A stretch of DNA of 64,000 bases, taken from Ciona intestinalis. Its lineage: Eukaryota > Chordata > Ascidiacea > Phlebobranchia > Cionidae. How positions within the stretch are numbered: the first letter of the stretch is position 1; each line of letters starts with the position of its first letter. The stretch spans positions 2,344,662 to 2,408,661 of the forward strand of contig NC_020169.2 in NCBI RefSeq assembly GCF_000224145.3, written 5' to 3'. The notes under the pieces were generated by a model. It ran no database searches. It was not told the DNA's origin and saw only the letters and a program-made list of their open reading frames with translations. The translations under genes and the position numbers were made by a program. This document shows positions 31,195 through 41,711 of this stretch, in pieces.

Positions 31195-31533
31195 TGTATA
31201 TATTTTCCCAACCAATTTTTCCAGTAGCTGCTTTTCTGTACAGAAGCTTGCCAGGAGCTGCCTGCGTGGCAGTTTCCTTGTATTGTACATAGTTCTGACT
31301 CCGCTCCAGCTACTACTAATATCTCACGCCATTCAGCTGTTCACCCTTCACATAACTTATTAGTGCTAGTCATAGAACTTATTTGCAATTCTGGCCACAC
31401 TTTTTCTGTGAACCACATATACACCACATGACTGTGCCTTGGTTCCAGCGTGCTGCCCCGCGCGCTGCTGTGCGCATTTCACACACTTTCCAAGCCACCG
31501 GCTATACCCTCCCTATTTTATCCTCTGTATATA
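31195..31533 (+). promoter_or_regulatory. Three Pumilio-type sites (TGTANATA) in the DDX3 3' UTR
   Basis: TGTATATA at 31195-31202, TGTACATA at 31284-31291 and TGTATATA at 31526-31533. UGUANAUA is the PUF/Pumilio RNA-binding consensus, which usually represses or localises mRNAs. Three strict matches in 340 bp are more than expected by chance, though the region is AT-rich. Confidence 0.4.
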
Positions 31534-31589
31534 ATGTTTCTTCATATTGTCAATACTAGGCAAAGTCTATTTACAAGAGTTTCGTGCAG

Positions 31590-31671
31590 TGAATGGCGAG
31601 ATTGTGCAGCGCTAGTCGCGCTTTTCTATGTGAATGGCGAGATTGTGCAGCGCTAGTCGCGCTTTTCTATG
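31590..31671. repeat. 41-bp perfect tandem duplication
   Basis: Two adjacent identical units (31590-31630 and 31631-31671) beginning TGAATGGCGAGATTGTGCAG and ending in GCTTTTCTATG. Confidence 0.85.
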
Positions 31672-32703
31672 TGGGTGGTAGTAATTTTCCACCCGTGCTA
31701 GAAAGGCTGTGTCTGAATGCAAGTTTAGAAACTTGTCCTTTGCGTGAACTCGCAATCAAAGTGCTGCTCCCAGAATTGGATTCATACCCAAAACTGCTGC
31801 TGTTTTTGCCTCTGTGTTGCCTCTCCTTAAAAAGCACAGTGCGTAGTAGGAACTTCTATAGTGTAGTGTGTGTTGCCATATGTGCGTTGCAATTGAGCTG
31901 CCCTGCGCTATGATTGCGTGGGGCTGTCTATTATTTTACCTGCCACTGTGTCCAGTATGTTATGCCCTCACTGTTTCTTTTTATTACGTTTTTTAAAGCA
32001 TGCACAGCACAACAAAATAATTTGTTGTGTTATGTTCTAGAAAGAATTACATTTTTTGCGTTGAAATGAAATCGTTTCAACGAAAACCTTCATTTTTTAT
32101 TTTTTTCATTTTCTTGTATATTTTTCCATCAGAGTAAGAGTTTGAATTGACAATGCAATTACTGGGCATGACATACGAGCGCACACTGGTATGTGACGTC
32201 TTTGGCAGCTGGCTTGCCGGTTTTTATGCACACTACATGTACATTTTTAGGTTTTAAAATTTTTCCTAGTCTCCTGTTAAGTTGTTTTCATTTTACGAGG
32301 CGTATATGACAATCGTGCGAGAAAATTACCCAAAGGCACTCCTGTGCAATGAACTTGAAGCTATTTTCTTCATTGCCATTTTCCCTACGCACGTTACGCA
32401 TGACTTAAACAACTTGAAACCATATTTTAGATTTTACACCACCATTTCAATCACTGTGCTTTTGTAACTTAGAAAATTTGTGGATACGGTCAGAGGCAAA
32501 TTGATATCGGCAGCAAATTGTTTTTGAGCAGCTCACGGTATTGTTTCACTGCACGAATAATGAACATTGTCTAGTTTTTCGGCCTCTATCCGATTTCTTA
32601 TGAGAGGCATTCCTAATTTGCTCGCTGAGCAGTCATGTGGTTCTATTTTACCAAAAAGTGGTTTGCATCTGTTCACTTGCGCTGTTTAAGTGGTCGCATT
32701 AGA

Positions 32704-32709
32704 AATAAA
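32704..32709 (+). terminator. Likely DDX3 polyadenylation signal
   Basis: AATAAA; the kelch-like gene converges from the other strand about 530 bp further on. Confidence 0.45.
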
Positions 32710-33239
32710 CAGATTACATTCATTGAAGTTCTGTGTTTTTTTGTTGGAATTTGAATTGCAGTAAAGTTGTAGGTCTTATAAACAAACTACAATCATTTAA
32801 GTGGAATATAGATTTTTGGTCAGAAAGTTGAATTCTGTTCTATATATGGTGATTAGTGAACACTGGTTTAGAGCAATGTCTTTTCAGTGTCTCAAAAATG
32901 ATGCAAGTGCCTAATTACTGAGCAATGGTAGGGCCTACTGGGCAGAACTTGCAATAACAGGAAAACCACTTAAATAGTATGAATCAGACTTTTATTTAAA
33001 AGAAAACATGACAGAATAATTTACAAAGGAAAAAAAAAGAAAATTAAGGGAATAGGCATAGAATGGGCAGTCTTGTTGTAAGGGAGCATGAAGAAAACAG
33101 AAAGTGTGGTGACAAAATAACTTTATAAACAAAACTAAGTAATCTGTAGAAAATGTGCCGATGAGTTAACATATCCAGAATGATTTTCAGCATCAAGTTT
33201 TAGAATGTAATGATGAATAACAGTTTTCAAGCATTTAGT

Positions 33240-36200
33240 TTAACCCAAAGCAAGCACAACAGAACAAGCTTTAGCAGATGGCATGGTGCATGATACTTTC
33301 CATGCATCTTTAGCAGAATCATACATCTCCACTGTAGATGCTGATTGCTCTGACCCCATACTACATAAAGGGTTAAGTACAGTTTAGTTTCTTACCATAA
33401 TACAGTAAAACTGTTCTGTATGCTCTACAATTGGCATATACAAACTATAAATGTGAGTGGTTCAGATTAGTAAATATTAGTTTATTCTTGAAGTATAACT
33501 GTTCTATTTACACCATTTTTGTTATTCTATCCATATAATAGCATTTCCAATGTACCCCCAACTTACCCTCCTACAATGTAAATGTTGCCATCCAAGTTAC
33601 AAGCTGCACCATATGCACGAGGATGGACCATACTTGCCAGCTCAAGCCACTTATTATTTCTCGGATCAAAACGTTCCACCGTTCTTAATCTTAAGCCACC
33701 TGTAAGCCAGGAATATTATTGAAAGTAAAATCACAAACATAATGTCTAAATCACCCACAAAGTAACATATATGGTAACTCGTAAGCTGGCATGAGGTGTA
33801 TCAACACCTGTGTTACCTATAACAACTGTCATTTTCCGGCCACACGAGAATAAGTAAGTTACATTCATTCATGTTTTTTTAACACAAAGAAACACCTTTC
33901 CTTTTCTGTTTTTTTTTAGTAGCAATTACATGCAATGTAAAAATCTTTTTGAAAACAACCAAAAAAATAAAATACTCTTGAATTTGTATGCATTCTACCT
34001 AGTGTGAAGATGCCATCTTGACAGACAGCACTGGCCATTCCATCCCTTGTACTGTGCATATCAGCAACCAGGGTCCATTTGTTTTCCCTTGGATCAAATC
34101 GTTCAGTTGATACGAGACCAACCCGACCAACACTATACAGTATTCCTTGTAGTGGAAAAAATTTAGTTGGAATTTTTTTTTTATATATTTTTTATTGATA
34201 TTTTATTTAAAAACTTTACTTTACTATCAGAGAAAAAATTTAGTTGTAAATTTATTAAAATATTTTTTATGTTTTTTATATTGATATTTTATTTGACAAC
34301 TTTAACTTACCATCAACACAGTGCATAGCATGACCGGAACGATGGAAGTTCATGTTTGGCAGCATACCCCATGTGTCGTTTTTAATGGAATACAACTCTA
34401 CAGACTTCAGTTTTCCACCATTGTTATGGCCACCAGAAACGCAAATGTTGCCTGGAAAATTTTTATTTACTAATGTGATGCCTTGGGCCGAAACTTTTTC
34501 TACACCTTAACTAGCTTGGGATTAGTAACGACAATGCGTAATAAAGTGTTTTTAACTTCACACAAAGTATGTATAACCATTTCAGCAGTGCTAAGCTGAT
34601 ACATTTTAGAGGTAAAACGGTAACATTAAATAGATAGAAAAAAAACTTAAAAGATTATTTTTAATTTTTCCATTTGTTCAAATACCTTTGATGGTCAAAG
34701 CTTAAAAATGCTCAATCATGGTGATGTTTAAAGGTCGACTCAAGTTACAAGTTAATAATTAACTTTAAGATGGCCTTACCATCTGTAACCACAGAGGCTG
34801 CAAATTGTCGGTTCTTGTTCATAGGAGTCAAACTTTGCCAACCTAGATTTAGGTTTTTCAAGCTGAGACATTCAACGGAGTTGGACCACGCAGCGCCTAA
34901 GGCATAAACTTTTTTGTCAAAGAATGCGCCACATGCTCCTATGCGCTCCTTTCTCGTTTCCTAAGCAATTAAAAGGTCAGTTCTAATGTGGCAAAAACAC
35001 TGGGGTGCATAACACAACAACATGATATATGTATTTGACATTTTACAATATAAACCATATTACACTTAATGAAAAAATACTAGTTTATATTGCTAATCGA
35101 TGGATAAATTCATACATACCGGCAGGTCGCTCCAAACTTGTGTTTGTACATTATATGTCTGAACACCTTTGGTTTTGGTTTTATTACCAAACACAATGAA
35201 CTCAGTAGGAGTTTCTGTTATAAAGGTAAAAACAAAAGTAAAAACTTTGTCTATGTATCGCAATATGAGTATATAACACATATATGTATGTGTATATTTC
35301 CTGAGTTACCCCATTTAACACAATTATAAAAAAATGATAAAAACAACATATTTGTAACTTCACATACTTTGTTGCATTGATCTCCCAGAGTATTGCTGCA
35401 CTATCTTCACTAAACATGACTGAGATGTCTTTACCAGATCCTGAAAAAAATGTGGAATCTGAGCGATTGCATTAGCTTCATTTCAAACACAGAAAGTAAT
35501 GAACACAAACTTCTAATACATATAGAATGCAATCTGGATCCTTTAATGTAAAAAACAGCTTAACAAAAAAACTCATTGTTTAAGCTATTGAGTCATGTCA
35601 TATACAGTCAATTTTTGCAGTATGTTAAAAGTTATTTAAACTCTTACCTCTGCTACTAGGGTGTTGAGAAAAGAAGTGGACAATTTTTTTAGGTTAACAA
35701 GGTCAAACAGTTGTTGAAAATATTGTTGCCTTGCCTCGGTGTTATGTTTTACCCAGTTCAATACTGCTGTCAATATAAAGCCCTCATTGGAAGACACCTG
35801 TGTCAAAACACGCAATAAAGAATTAGCAGTTATAGAGGAATGAATGTAACTTAATTTATCCTCGTGTGCCCGGAAAACAGTCGTTCGACACGGGTGTTAT
35901 GTTTTATACACTTCATGCCTGCTAACAATTACCATGTATGTTACTTTGTGGGTGATTACTTTTTTTCATTTTTTATGTCTCCTATTTTAGTTATAATTAT
36001 AATAAATTATGAAATCATACCCTCAGTTTCAATATAGCAGTCACATCATTGACATTGAGCTGTTTAAACTCAGCTTGCTTTGTCACTGCATTGAAATTGA
36101 CAGCCATAAAATGCTCAGTGGCCTCCACAAGTTCGTTAGAGTTATGTGTAAGTCCCAACTGTCTCATGCTGACGCAGTTTGAAACAAGAATGCTATCTTT

Positions 36201-37561
36201 GAGGAAACGAATGCAAAAATCTCGGACAGCTGAGAAATATTTTGTATTTAAGTTTAACTGCTTTGATTACCAGTGAATGGTTGTTTTTGTGTGAGATCTT
36301 GAATTGTTTGCTAGTTCCTGGATTCTTACTCATTTATTTGTTTGTATTCACATGTAACTGTTTTGAATATAGTGAACAGTTGCCTTTGTCGTTCAGATAC
36401 TGAACAATTTGCTATTTCCTCATTCCTTTTAGTCGAAAACAGTGCACCACATGAAATAATTAACACATGAGGTTTCGTAGTCATAGACAAAAAGTTAGAC
36501 AGTGTACTTAAAATAGAATCCACATATTTATATTGACTAAAGAACATTTGTTTAGACTTTGATAAATAGATTTGTGTTAATTATATTTCGGATGTGCCTA
36601 AAATAAAACTTTGCATTTATACAGGATATAAAAAACTAATTAATCCCAGAATAAAATTTACACTATGTGGGTATATTTTACCAATAAAAAGTAAATATAT
36701 ATATGTATAACTTTTTAGTTTCAATGATATTTTAACTTATATCACCAGCATTATGAGTCTTATTACTTATGTTTACCACTTTACCAGTACCTACGTGTTA
36801 TGCTTAGATAATCTGATGCCACAAAAACATCATACACATTCTCTCTGGATATTTGAATGCGCCCCGTGTATACAAAATCTATTATAGCTTGCAGGGTCGC
36901 ACCAGTGATTCCAAAAGTTGCAATATCAGTCTCATACTTTTCACGCACCTGAAAAAAACAACCTTAGCATTTAGAAGTGTGACTTATTATTAAAGTTGCT
37001 ATGACACTGTGTGAGTAATGTCATTTGTTCATTATTTAGACCTGCTTACTTCTAAAGCAAACATCTTTTTGTAGTAGTTTGAAAATGATCCCAAAACTGA
37101 CTTATGAGCAGGAATCTCCATTTTACCGACACAGAATCGAACATCACAGAGTTCTTGCCCACCAACTCTGTCCCTGAATACAATACAGCATATAAGGTTT
37201 TAATATATTAGGAGCATTGTCACTTAACTTTTGGACAACAATAATTTAAGATTGAAAACAAATTATTTAAAATAAATGTTTATATAGTAAATAACAATCC
37301 TCAAAAAACGAAATTCTATTTGAAGAGAACGAAATTTTTTTCTATATTTACCCTGGCAATCTGGCATTAAAGAATGTACCATAAGTACAGACATTACTGA
37401 TAGCTTACACAACACAATTTACAATTAGGGAAGCAATTACAATTGAAGTTTAATCAATTGACTAACTTGTTTAATTCTTGTAGCAAGAACTCAGCATGGT
37501 TACTTTCAAATAGAACTTCATCTGTTTCAATGTCTATCTCTGTTGGTAACTCCATGACCAT
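33240..37561 (-). CDS. BTB-BACK-kelch (KLHL-type) protein
   Basis: Twelve minus-strand exons with consistent phases give 540 residues: 37561-37467, 37173-37050, 36948-36795, 36229-36021, 35797-35648, 35440-35368, 35214-35120, 34960-34780, 34451-34311, 34145-33999, 33699-33567 and 33360-33240. KLHL proteins are substrate adaptors for Cullin-3 ubiquitin ligases. BTB covers about residues 30-140 (GGQELCDVRFCVGKMEIPAH, KSVLGSFSNYYKKMF, FVYTGRIQISRENVYDVFVA). BACK follows (VRDFCIRFLKDSI, then LTAVLNWVKHNTEARQQYF). From about residue 270 come kelch blades with paired GG and Y/W spacing (EFIVFGNKTKTKGVQTYNV, VERFDPRNNKWLEL, GNIYIVGG, STVEMYDSAKDAWKV). The N-terminus before BTB is short (MVMELPTEIDIETDEV). 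The exact KLHL subfamily is not clear. Intron 5/6 regions hold SINE tails. Confidence 0.93.
33755..33875 (+). mobile_element. SINE tail in the kelch-like gene
   Basis: CCCACAAAGTAACATATATG, CTGGCATGAGGTGTAT, TTTTCCGGCCACACGAGAAT, and GTAAGTTACATTCATTC. It lies antisense to the gene, in the intron between exons 10 and 11. Confidence 0.7.
35838..35975 (-). mobile_element. SINE tail in the kelch-like gene
   Basis: Reversed SINE: GAATGAATGTAACTTAATTT, ATCCTCGTGTGCCCGGAAAA, CACGGGTGTTATG, and CTTTGTGGGTGATTAC. It lies in the intron between exons 4 and 5. Confidence 0.7.
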
Positions 37562-38092
37562 TTATAAACAAGAGTGATACAATTACACTGAACTAACTTA
37601 CATGTTATCTAAAATTAAAATTGATATAATAAATCATGCAATATTAAGTATTACCTACAAATGTGCATTAGTGTTTATTGTAAAGCAAATTATAACAAAG
37701 AAATTAAGAAATGTGAATAATTAACATAATGTGTAGTCACCATTGAATAGACATCTTGTTATTATTCAAAGTATAATTTTAGACAAAATTTTCGCCATTT
37801 AATATAAATTGTTCTATTTTAAACACAATACAACAACTTCACTATAATAATTATAAACATTCGTAAATAGTTAATACAATCTCGTATACATAGAATTTAC
37901 TAAAACATAGAAACAATAATTATTGCATGTATTTTGCTAGTGTTGCTATCGTAATAAGTTAGTGGAAATAGCACTTAAGCAATAATTAAGTTGCATAGCT
38001 TGCAAGTGAAAATATAATGCTTCTAGATATATATATTTATATTTATAATTATGTCAATTAATGGTAGAGAAACTGCTAACATTGTGGGGAAT
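37562..38092. other. Intergenic stretch, kelch-like gene to PEX11
   Basis: 530 bp of AT-rich sequence; contains the 5' flank of the kelch-like gene and the 3' end of PEX11. No other feature seen. Confidence 0.5.
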
Positions 38093-38752
38093 TCAGGGCT
38101 TGGGTTTGTATTTAGGATTAGCAAATTGATAAGCACCCAAAATAGATGATATCAGACCCAAAACTCCAACCAGTCCATTATGTTTAGGAAAAAATCCAAG
38201 TTTGGAAGCAGGAATGGGATAATCACATACATTGCGCACAAGGTCGACAGTAGCAGCTGGGTCAGCATAACACAATCTTACAAGAAAAGAAGACCTTTTC
38301 CCTTCACGCTTTGATCGTTCCATACCAACATAAATTGCATAAAGATCTCGTACAAGGGTGATGATAATGGAAGCAAGGTAATAACGAGAGGCGGACAAAT
38401 CCCATTTCTTATCCACTTTCACCACTCCTACCCTCCCCAGCCATAAGTAGTGATCAATTGCAAGAAACAGAGCTCTATTTAAATGGGCAATTGTCAGTGT
38501 AGTCCTGAGTACAGGGTCAGCAAGATGTACAGTCTTCTGCGCATTGCGTAAACTCTCTAAAGAGCGACCAAGACGAAAAAACTTTCTCGTTGTACTAGAA
38601 TGAGATTCCACCTTTGCGAGTTTAGCTACAACATCCTCGTAACCACTGGAATTTTGAAGGCTCCAGCCGATAACTTTACAAGCATATTGAGTGACTCTGT
38701 ACAGTTTGTCCCTGCCAGTGGTTTTACTTGTGTATTCGATAAAGAAATCCAT
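38093..38752 (-). CDS. PEX11: Peroxisomal membrane protein PEX11
   Basis: Single uninterrupted frame of 219 residues, a normal length for PEX11 alpha/beta (~245). PEX11 elongates and divides peroxisomes at the peroxisomal membrane. The N-terminus carries the amphipathic family start (FFIEYTSKTTGRDKLYRVTQ, then YACKVIGWSL). The FRLGRSLESLRNA stretch is the characteristic PEX11 core. The DHYLWLGRVGVV segment and the C-terminal hydrophobic anchor (HNGLVGVLGLISSILGAYQF) also fit. It ends KPKP. The lack of introns in a vertebrate multi-exon gene suggests intron loss or an old retrocopy, but the frame is intact. Alpha versus beta cannot be assigned. Confidence 0.9.
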   Translation of the reverse strand: MDFFIEYTSKTTGRDKLYRVTQYACKVIGWSLQNSSGYEDVVAKLAKVESHSSTTRKFFRLGRSLESLRNAQKTVHLADPVLRTTLTIAHLNRALFLAIDHYLWLGRVGVVKVDKKWDLSASRYYLASIIITLVRDLYAIYVGMERSKREGKRSSFLVRLCYADPAATVDLVRNVCDYPIPASKLGFFPKHNGLVGVLGLISSILGAYQFANPKYKPKP

Positions 38753-39071
38753 TTAAAACAAGTCTATTTCGCTTTAGTACAACCAATACGCGATACCTTT
38801 ACTTAAAAGCCTAAAATGTATTTTTTTAATTGAAAAGTGTGTGTGGAAGAAAAATATTTATAAACACATCAATGGTTCGGATTTTAAACATGTGAAACCA
38901 AAACCAAAAATCTATCACATATACTTATTTCAATTTCTTGCCTCAAATCTGTACTTTCCCGTATGAACAAACTATATATGGAAAATTACTACCAAAATGT
39001 GATTATTATTACTGTATTACTCCCGTTCATACTACTGTGTTCTTGCTCTGGATAAAACCTTATTGTAAAAT

Positions 39072-39082
39072 GGGGAATCCCC
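39072..39082. promoter_or_regulatory. kappaB-type site GGGGAATCCCC upstream of the IkappaB gene
   Basis: Fits the NF-kappaB consensus GGGRNWYYCC and is a perfect 11-bp palindrome around the central T. It lies 884 bp before the IkappaB ATG. IkappaB genes elsewhere are direct NF-kappaB targets, forming a negative feedback loop; function here is inferred. Confidence 0.5.
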
Positions 39083-39801
39083 AATATCAAGAATTGAGTG
39101 TTGTGTACAGAAAGATTGCAAGTCTCCTCATAGTATTTTTAGGAATCGCACAGAATAATTCTGTTTAACTTAAGGGGTTTTCTAATCTCGTTTACATGAA
39201 ACTTTGTTTGTGACGCCGCATAGCATTATTGTTGGTGTATTTGCCAAGCAATAAAAACGCATTCCAACCGGCCAATATAATATTAAAACCCTATTACTTT
39301 TTGTTTGAACAAGAAAGAATGACCTTTTGCAGTGTTGCAAATATGTGGAAGTGAATGCATTCACTTGTTTCGATTGCGTTGTGCCAGTGTAATGAGTATG
39401 TACGAAACCTAGTAGGCGAAAAGATATTTGTAGCGCTATTCACGCTTTGTTTGGATGGTGTGACTAAGAGAATCGTGATTCAAGTCAAATTATCGGAGCT
39501 GACCTCGGCACGGAACAAATATAAACCACCACAGACTACGTTTCAATTGGTTTGTATGTACTGGTGGTGAAACGACGTAAAGTCCCGGATGTCTAGCTGA
39601 CAGTGTTACACGATAACATATTTCACAAACCATTGCGATTTTGAATATTTAGCCAATAGCGTATAAAGATAAACGCTGTAGAGTAATTAATACCAAACTA
39701 CCAAGCTGTGTTTTACTTATAAAGGTTTTTGTGTGAATATTAGTAAAAGATATATCTTTACGTTTGTATGAAAAATTAGTCTCGGCAACACTGCAAATTT
39801 C

Positions 39802-39811
39802 GGTACTTTCC
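39802..39811 (+). promoter_or_regulatory. Near-consensus kappaB site close to the IkappaB start
   Basis: GGTACTTTCC differs from the classical GGGACTTTCC only in the third base and lies 154 bp before the ATG. Confidence 0.25.
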
Positions 39812-39965
39812 AAAACTCCGCCGTAAGAAAAAAAGCTTATTCAGCTCTTGCCTTTGTCTGTTGGTTTGGGTAATTTCGTTGTTCGAAGCGTTGAGTTAAG
39901 AGTTGTAGATTACCATTTTAGTTGATTTGTTATGCTTTTAACCAGTTATAGTTCATTTCGTCAAA

Positions 39966-41081
39966 ATGTCTAATAAAGCACCATGCTACAAGTTGGAAAA
40001 ACAAAATGTTGATTTTGGCGATCGTATTGACTCTGGTTTCGACTCAATTACCTCAAGAGAAGAAGAAAGATTTGACAGCGGAAATGTTTCCTACACTTTA
40101 CCAACCACTACAACACATCTACCGACATCAAAACCAAGCAATGATAAAGAATTAGTGGATAACATAAGACCAATGGCCAAGGAGATGTACGCAACAGAAG
40201 AGTATGTGGATTCGGGATTTGGAAGTGCGAGTATGACGGACGAAGAACGAGAAAAGTTTATCATCACCTTACGAAACCCAGAGCAAAAACCTAAAGATGT
40301 ACTGGATGAAATGAGTGAGAGCTTGCATTGCTTTTTACCTGATGAAGATGGAGATACATTCCTACAAATGGCGATTATTCATGAGAAAATAGATCTTGCT
40401 TTTGATGTCATTCAATCCTGTACTAGACCTGCTCTTCTTAATGTGGAAAACAGCAACATGCAGACGGCACTGCACTTGGCAGTGCTAACAGACCAACCAG
40501 AAATCACAAGATGCCTTGTTGCTTATGGTGCAAATGTCAGTTGTGTTGACAAAAAGGGAAACACTCCACTACACATTGCTTCAGAAATGGGTTTCCCACT
40601 ACAAGTAGAAATGTTGACAACTCCTCTGGACCCACTGGAAGACCCTGGATTACAAACCAATAGCATTCCAGAGAATGTTGACGTTCTTAACTATTCTGGA
40701 TTGGCTGCAATACACCTGGCAGCAAGGAACAACAGAGAAAGTGTCATTAGGAAACTAGTGAAAGTTCCAGGATGCAACATCAACATTGAAGACTCAAAGT
40801 CCGGAAGAACAGCGCTCCACCACGCCATCGAGTGTCGAAGCAAGGATGCTATGAAGATTCTTCTGAAACGAGGAATACAAGTGAATGCTCTCAGCTTCGA
40901 TGATTGCTCCGCTCTACACATGGCTGTTTCAAAAGGAATGAGGTCTGAGGTTAACACCCTGATTCACCACAAAGCAGACATGCATTTGGTTACAAGAGAC
41001 GACAATGACGTGTTTGATCTGGCAGGACGAAACCACCAAATGTTGCGGCAGCTTTATACACACCAAAAACTAAAGCACTAA
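39966..41081 (+). CDS. NFKBIA-like: IkappaB-like NF-kappaB inhibitor with ankyrin repeats
   Basis: Single exon, 371 residues. IkappaB proteins hold Rel/NF-kappaB dimers in the cytoplasm until IKK phosphorylates a DSGxxS degron read by beta-TrCP. The N-terminal region has three such motifs: DSGFDS (22-27), DSGNVS (37-42) and DSGFGS (82-87). Human IkappaB alpha, beta and epsilon each have one. From about residue 125 six ankyrin repeats follow (DGDTFLQMAII, QTALHLAVLTDQPEITRCLV, GNTPLHIASEMG, LAAIHLAARNNRESVIRKLV, GRTALHHAIECRSKDAMKIL, DCSALHMAVSKGMRSEV). No C-terminal PEST stretch is obvious. The start at 39966 is supported by the AAAATG context and conservation of the degron just after it. A kappaB site lies upstream; the AKR follows on the same strand. 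Confidence 0.92.
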   Translation: MSNKAPCYKLEKQNVDFGDRIDSGFDSITSREEERFDSGNVSYTLPTTTTHLPTSKPSNDKELVDNIRPMAKEMYATEEYVDSGFGSASMTDEEREKFIITLRNPEQKPKDVLDEMSESLHCFLPDEDGDTFLQMAIIHEKIDLAFDVIQSCTRPALLNVENSNMQTALHLAVLTDQPEITRCLVAYGANVSCVDKKGNTPLHIASEMGFPLQVEMLTTPLDPLEDPGLQTNSIPENVDVLNYSGLAAIHLAARNNRESVIRKLVKVPGCNINIEDSKSGRTALHHAIECRSKDAMKILLKRGIQVNALSFDDCSALHMAVSKGMRSEVNTLIHHKADMHLVTRDDNDVFDLAGRNHQMLRQLYTHQKLKH

Positions 41082-41711
41082 AAACTGTGCCTACAACTGT
41101 CTACAGAGGGTAAAAAAATGTACTTGTATATAACTCATCTTTTTTCTCTTTAAATATGTTCATTTCTTTCTTGGTTTTAATTTGGCCATTCCAAAAGTGA
41201 AGCATACAAATTGTGGCCAGATACACAGCAAGAACTGTTATCTAAGTTCATCTAACCATGCTTTCTAACAACTAAATCTTGTTTTAATATTGCTGCGTTT
41301 GTATTGTTTGCATGTAAAAAATGCAGGCCAGTTTTTCTACCTTTTGCTTTGTTGTTTCACTAGTATGGATAAGAGCTAAATTATTGTTAAAACATTGCTT
41401 ATACATAGATTTTATTGTTCTTACTCATGATACAACAAGACCTTGAACAATCTGTAGTAGGGCATTAGATGTACCATTTATTAGACTCTGAAGTTCCATT
41501 GTGAAATACATTTGCAGTTTATTCAAATATTTGCTTTACATTTTACAGTTAACTATATGAAATGTGAATTTACTGAACTTTTAACTTAAATATTTCGTGG
41601 TTAAATAAAATTTATGCTGAAAAGTTCTTCTTTGTATATTAATTGTATATCTTCGCATTTCAGAAAAGAAGTGTAACATTCAGGTGAAAATTGCAGTTTT
41701 AAGTTGGTATA
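41082..41711 (+). other. IkappaB 3' UTR and short gap to the AKR gene
   Basis: AATAAA at 41604-41609 is followed 55 bp later by a TTTCAG acceptor-like site (ending 41663), and the AKR ATG comes 48 bp after that. No separate AKR promoter is visible. The layout would suit SL trans-splicing. Confidence 0.4.

Larger units (their letters stand above)
31027..32730 (+). other. Long 3' UTR of DDX3
   Basis: About 1.7 kb between the stop and an AATAAA at 32704-32709. It carries three Pumilio-type motifs and a 41-bp tandem duplication. Short open frames here (e.g. 31080-31292, 31593-31913) are unlikely to be genes. The extent is inferred from the first good polyadenylation signal. Confidence 0.5.
38753..39965. 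promoter_or_regulatory. Divergent interval between PEX11 and the IkappaB gene
   Basis: No coding sequence supported (open frames at 38938-39168 and 39355-39570 look like chance). It holds a perfect kappaB-type palindrome and a near match closer to the IkappaB start, listed separately. Confidence 0.5.

Noticed and set aside
31080-31913. Several overlapping frames after the DDX3 stop
   Set aside because: They lie before the first good polyadenylation signal, include a tandem repeat and have no homology.
40691-40957. 88-codon frame antisense to the IkappaB ankyrin repeats
   Set aside because: Typical shadow of a real coding exon.
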